Under the pieces are notes generated by a model, which saw only the letters and a program-made list of their open reading frames with translations, did no database searches and was not told where the DNA came from. A DNA stretch of 15,338 bases from Rhodospirillales bacterium (GTDB lineage Bacteria; Pseudomonadota; Alphaproteobacteria; Geminicoccales; Geminicoccaceae), in contig SLRI01000058.1 of the NCBI GenBank assembly GCA_007131045.1, positions 1 to 15,338 on the forward strand, read 5' to 3'. Of the stretch, positions 13,222-15,338 are shown in pieces (position 1 is the first letter of the stretch; the number at the start of each line of letters is the position of its first letter). The position numbers and the translations under genes are program-made.

Positions 13222-14583
13222 TCAGAGCGTCATGGTCCATTCGACGTAGGCGTCGATGTCGAACTTTCGCTTCAGGCCGCCCGCATTCATGTAGCGCAGC
13301 TTGCCGAACACCGGGCGTTCGGTCCAGGCCCGATCGTGCAGGCCGAACAGCCAGCCGACATTGGCATAAGAGGCGGGGTCGCGGCCGTCGAGGAACCAGC
13401 GATTGTTGAGTTTCAGCGTGGTCGCGAACGCCTCTTCGTGGCTCTTCGACCATTCGATGATCTTCTTGCCCCAGTACATGCGCATGTAGTTGTGCATGTA
13501 GCCCGAGACGCGCATTTCGCGCATCGCCGCGTTCCAGTAGGGATCGTGGGTCTCGCCAGCTTCGAGTTCTATCTCGCTGTAAAGGTGCTCGCGCTCGTCG
13601 TCTTCGTGCTCGGCCATGGTCTTCCTCGCCCAGGCCGGCAGCATTGAGAAGCTGTCGTAATCCGCGGTGAAGGCGACGAAGTTCATCGCCAGCTCGCGGC
13701 GGACGATCAGCTCTTCGAGGAACGACGCGCGGTCCTCTTTGCCGACGCCTTTGCTCGCTTTCGCGGCAAGCGCCAAATCCAGGGGCGAGATTTGGCCGAA
13801 ATGGAGGTAGGGGCTGAGCTCCGAGCACTGCCGGGCCACCGGCTCGTTGCGCCCGTCGGCATAGCCCTCGAGCTTCTCGTCGATGAACCGCTCGAGCCGC
13901 CGGCGGGCTTGGCTGGCACCGCCCTTGAACCGCTCGACCCGGCCGACCCGGTCGTCGAGCTTCAGCTTTTTCAGCGTGCCGTCGACGTCGGCGGGGTCGA
14001 AGTCGCTCTTCAGCTCGAGCTCGAGCGCGGATTCGGCCGGCTTCGGCTCGTCGAGGGCCACCAGATAGTCGTCGAGCCGCCGCTCGATCTTGGGCCGGAT
14101 GGTCCGGGCGCCGAACTCCGCCTTGTCGCTCGCGACCTCGACCGGCACCACGACGTCGCTCTCGACCTGGACGACAGGGATGCCGGCCTCTGCCGCCACC
14201 GTTTCGCGCCAGTCCCGCTGGTGGCGGAGATAGCCCCGATCGCAGACGACGATTGCGGCGTCCTCGGCGAGGTCGAGGGCCACCCGGTCCGGGCTGCCGT
14301 GACGGATCACGAAGCGGATGCGGCGCTGCTCCAACTCGCGCGCGACCTCGGCCAGCCCTTCGAGCATGAAGGCGTAGTGGCGCAGATTGGCTTCCGGGTA
14401 GTCGTCCATCAGCCCGAAGCCGACGACCACCGGCAGCCCGCGCTCGTTGGCGAGTTCGATCGCATGGGCCAGGGCATGATTGGTCCGGACACGCTGCGCC
14501 TGCTGCATCCAATAGAGCACGTAGCGGCTCTTCGAGCGGGCCTCGGAGTCGTTCAGGCTCTGGATGCGTTCTTGGTGCAGCAT
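13222..14583 (-). CDS. phr: Class II CPD photolyase (deoxyribodipyrimidine photo-lyase)
   Basis: This 453-residue flavoprotein uses blue/UV-A light to split cyclobutane pyrimidine dimers. The N-terminal Rossmann domain (about 20-175) has YVLYWMQQAQRVRTNHALAH, the class II counterpart of the antenna domain start. The C-terminal FAD domain has LSPYLHFGQIS (256-266), ELIVRRELAMNFV (291-303) and THDPYWNAAMREM (345-357). It also has SGYMHNYMRMYWGKKIIEW (360-378), DGRDPASY (399-406) and GLHDRAWTERPVFGKLRYMN (414-433). These are class II marks, unlike class I PhrB. Trp350, Trp371 and Trp378 have the spacing of the electron-transfer triad described for the Methanosarcina mazei enzyme (360/381/388, from memory). 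The length is typical. The ATG at 14583 fits family starts, but no Shine-Dalgarno is visible, so the message may be leaderless or poorly initiated. It is divergent from soxY and followed by the 416-residue gene. Confidence 0.93.
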   Translation of the reverse strand: MLHQERIQSLNDSEARSKSRYVLYWMQQAQRVRTNHALAHAIELANERGLPVVVGFGLMDDYPEANLRHYAFMLEGLAEVARELEQRRIRFVIRHGSPDRVALDLAEDAAIVVCDRGYLRHQRDWRETVAAEAGIPVVQVESDVVVPVEVASDKAEFGARTIRPKIERRLDDYLVALDEPKPAESALELELKSDFDPADVDGTLKKLKLDDRVGRVERFKGGASQARRRLERFIDEKLEGYADGRNEPVARQCSELSPYLHFGQISPLDLALAAKASKGVGKEDRASFLEELIVRRELAMNFVAFTADYDSFSMLPAWARKTMAEHEDDEREHLYSEIELEAGETHDPYWNAAMREMRVSGYMHNYMRMYWGKKIIEWSKSHEEAFATTLKLNNRWFLDGRDPASYANVGWLFGLHDRAWTERPVFGKLRYMNAGGLKRKFDIDAYVEWTMTL

Positions 14584-14693
14584 GGCAGAGGCTGAACTAG
14601 GCGGCTCACGGCGTCGTGGCCAGCCCTCGGCTTGACGACCGCCGCTGGCGCCGCCACTTCCCGGTCATATCATTTCAATCGGAGACGCCACTG
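14584..14693. promoter_or_regulatory. Divergent intergenic region between photolyase and soxY
   Basis: These 110 bp must hold promoters for both directions. A TATCAT at 14668-14673 could be a rightward -10 for soxY, but the hexamer 17 bp upstream (CTGGCG) is a poor -35. TTGACG at 14632-14637 has no -10 at the right distance. TGGCG-C-CGCCA (about 14645-14656) is a small inverted repeat that might be an operator. GGAGA near 14681-14685 is the soxY ribosome site. Confidence 0.25.
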
Positions 14694-15155
14694 ATGCCAT
14701 CGGAGCTCAATCGGCGCGAGGCCCTGGCGGCCGCCGCCGGCTTTGCCGTTTGCGGCGGCCTCTTCGCAGGCAGTCCTGCGGCGGGAGCAGCGACGCCGCA
14801 TTACGGCGAGGCGCTGGCCCGCTTCCTCGACGGCCGCGAGCCGGCGGCAGGCGGCATTCGGCTGGACGCCCCCGAGGTCGCCGAGGACGGCAACATGGTG
14901 GCCGTCTCGGTGCGGGTGGAGAGCCCGATGACCGAGGCCGACCACGTCCGCCGGATCGCCCTGCTCTCGACCCGCAACCCGGTGGCCGAGGTCGCGATCT
15001 TCGAGCTGACGCCGCGCTCGGGCGAGGCCTTCGTCGGCAGCCGCATCCGGCTCGCCGAGAGCCAGGACGTGGTGGCGCTGGCCGAGACGAGCGACGGCCG
15101 CATCTTGCAGACCCGCCGCGAGGTCAGGGTCACGGTCGGCGGCTGCGGCGCCTGA
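14694..15155 (+). CDS. soxY: Thiosulfate oxidation carrier protein SoxY
   Basis: SoxY is the periplasmic half of the SoxYZ carrier. Sulfur intermediates of thiosulfate oxidation are bound to its C-terminal cysteine while SoxXA, SoxB and SoxCD act on them. The 153-residue product has a twin-arginine-type signal: NRREAL at 6-11, then a hydrophobic AAAAGFAVCGGLFAG stretch, with cleavage near AGA (30-32). The mature domain shows LDAPEVAEDGNMVAVSVRVE (57-76) and DHVRRIALLSTRNPVAEVAI (83-102), typical of the immunoglobulin-like SoxY fold. It ends VTVGGCGA, with the carrier Cys at 151; the common ending is GGCGG, so the last residue differs. The ATG at 14694 is supported by GGAGA upstream and by the signal peptide; the open frame extends to 14616 without support. 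soxZ follows after 14 bp. Confidence 0.93.
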   Translation: MPSELNRREALAAAAGFAVCGGLFAGSPAAGAATPHYGEALARFLDGREPAAGGIRLDAPEVAEDGNMVAVSVRVESPMTEADHVRRIALLSTRNPVAEVAIFELTPRSGEAFVGSRIRLAESQDVVALAETSDGRILQTRREVRVTVGGCGA

Positions 15156-15169
15156 GTGGAGGAACACCG

Positions 15170-15338
15170 ATGAGCTTTGCCGAGAATGTCCGCCCCCGCC
15201 TGCGCGTGCCGGATGCGGCCGCACCGGGCGCCGTGATCGAGATCAAGACCCTGCTCTCGCACCCGATGGAGAGCGGCCACCGCACCGACGCGGACGGCAA
15301 CCCGATCCCGCGGCTGATCGTCGAGACCATGTACGCCA
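15170..15338 (+). CDS. soxZ: Thiosulfate oxidation carrier complex protein SoxZ, N-terminal part (cut by window edge)
   Basis: SoxZ is the partner of SoxY in the periplasmic SoxYZ sulfur carrier. It lacks its own export signal and is exported together with SoxY. The 56 visible codons read MSFAENVRPRLRVPDAAAPG and continue to IEIKTLLSHPMESGHR. They then give DADGNPIPRLIVETMYA, matching the family pattern of an R-hydrophobic-P start, a K-hydrophobic-HPMESG-R core and a G..IPR turn. The start ATG has a strong GGAGGAA site 7 bp upstream and lies 14 bp after the soxY stop, giving a standard soxYZ pair. The C-terminus and the rest of any sox cluster are outside the window. Confidence 0.92.
   Translation, partial: MSFAENVRPRLRVPDAAAPGAVIEIKTLLSHPMESGHRTDADGNPIPRLIVETMYA

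Noticed and set aside
12001..13647. 548-codon plus-strand frame across the 416-residue gene and photolyase end
   Set aside because: It is antisense to two better-supported genes, with no ribosome site or domain pattern.
12287..14512. 741-codon open frame on the minus strand overlapping the photolyase and the 416-residue gene
   Set aside because: It is out of frame with two convincing genes, and its translation is Arg/Pro/Ala/Gly-rich with no recognisable motif: a high-GC shadow frame.
1..15338. Defence system, CRISPR array, mobile element or biosynthetic cluster
   Set aside because: I found no transposase, integrase, direct-repeat array, nuclease/helicase combination or synthase module on either strand.

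Overview
This 15.3 kb window is high-GC, gene-dense chromosomal DNA. The codon bias is strong, most Shine-Dalgarno sites are GGGAG or GAGGAG, and intergenic gaps are short (largest 208 bp). Gene content (SoxY/SoxZ, a CUT1-type sugar ABC importer, PEP synthase, a class II CPD photolyase) fits a proteobacterium, most likely an environmental alphaproteobacterium of Rhodospirillales type. That placement is inference from style and content; there is no marker gene. I see no rRNA, tRNA, CRISPR array, insertion sequence, phage gene or transcription factor. All genes look intact except the two cut by the window edges.

Layout: (1) 1-2721, minus strand: a GH65 sugar phosphorylase whose last codons overlap the start of a PEP synthase gene that runs off the left edge. 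(2) 2722-2929: divergent intergenic region. (3) 2930-5891, plus strand: a tight three-gene unit of a glutamine-synthetase-like protein, a DUF924 protein (2 bp gap) and an ABC-type transmembrane protein without an ATPase domain (4 bp overlap). (4) 5885-7592, minus strand: a gamma-glutamylcyclotransferase-like protein preceded by a YihY/BrkB membrane protein. (5) 7737-10877, plus strand: a sugar ABC importer (binding protein and two permeases) with a perfect 28-bp palindrome between the binding-protein and first permease genes; the ATPase is not in the window. (6) 10874-14583, minus strand: class II photolyase, an unrecognised 416-residue protein and a four-helix membrane protein. (7) 14694-15338, plus strand: soxY and the start of soxZ.

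The most striking item is the glutamine-synthetase-like protein. It aligns over its whole length with type I GS and keeps the C-terminal nucleotide-side motifs, but by alignment all three n1 metal-ligand glutamates and the n2 histidine are replaced. It is therefore probably not an ordinary glutamine synthetase. It lies in one compact unit with a DUF924 protein and an ATPase-less ABC membrane protein, a combination I do not recognise as a described system. Functionally, the window otherwise suggests sugar import and phosphorolysis joined to gluconeogenic PEP formation, thiosulfate oxidation, and repair of UV damage.
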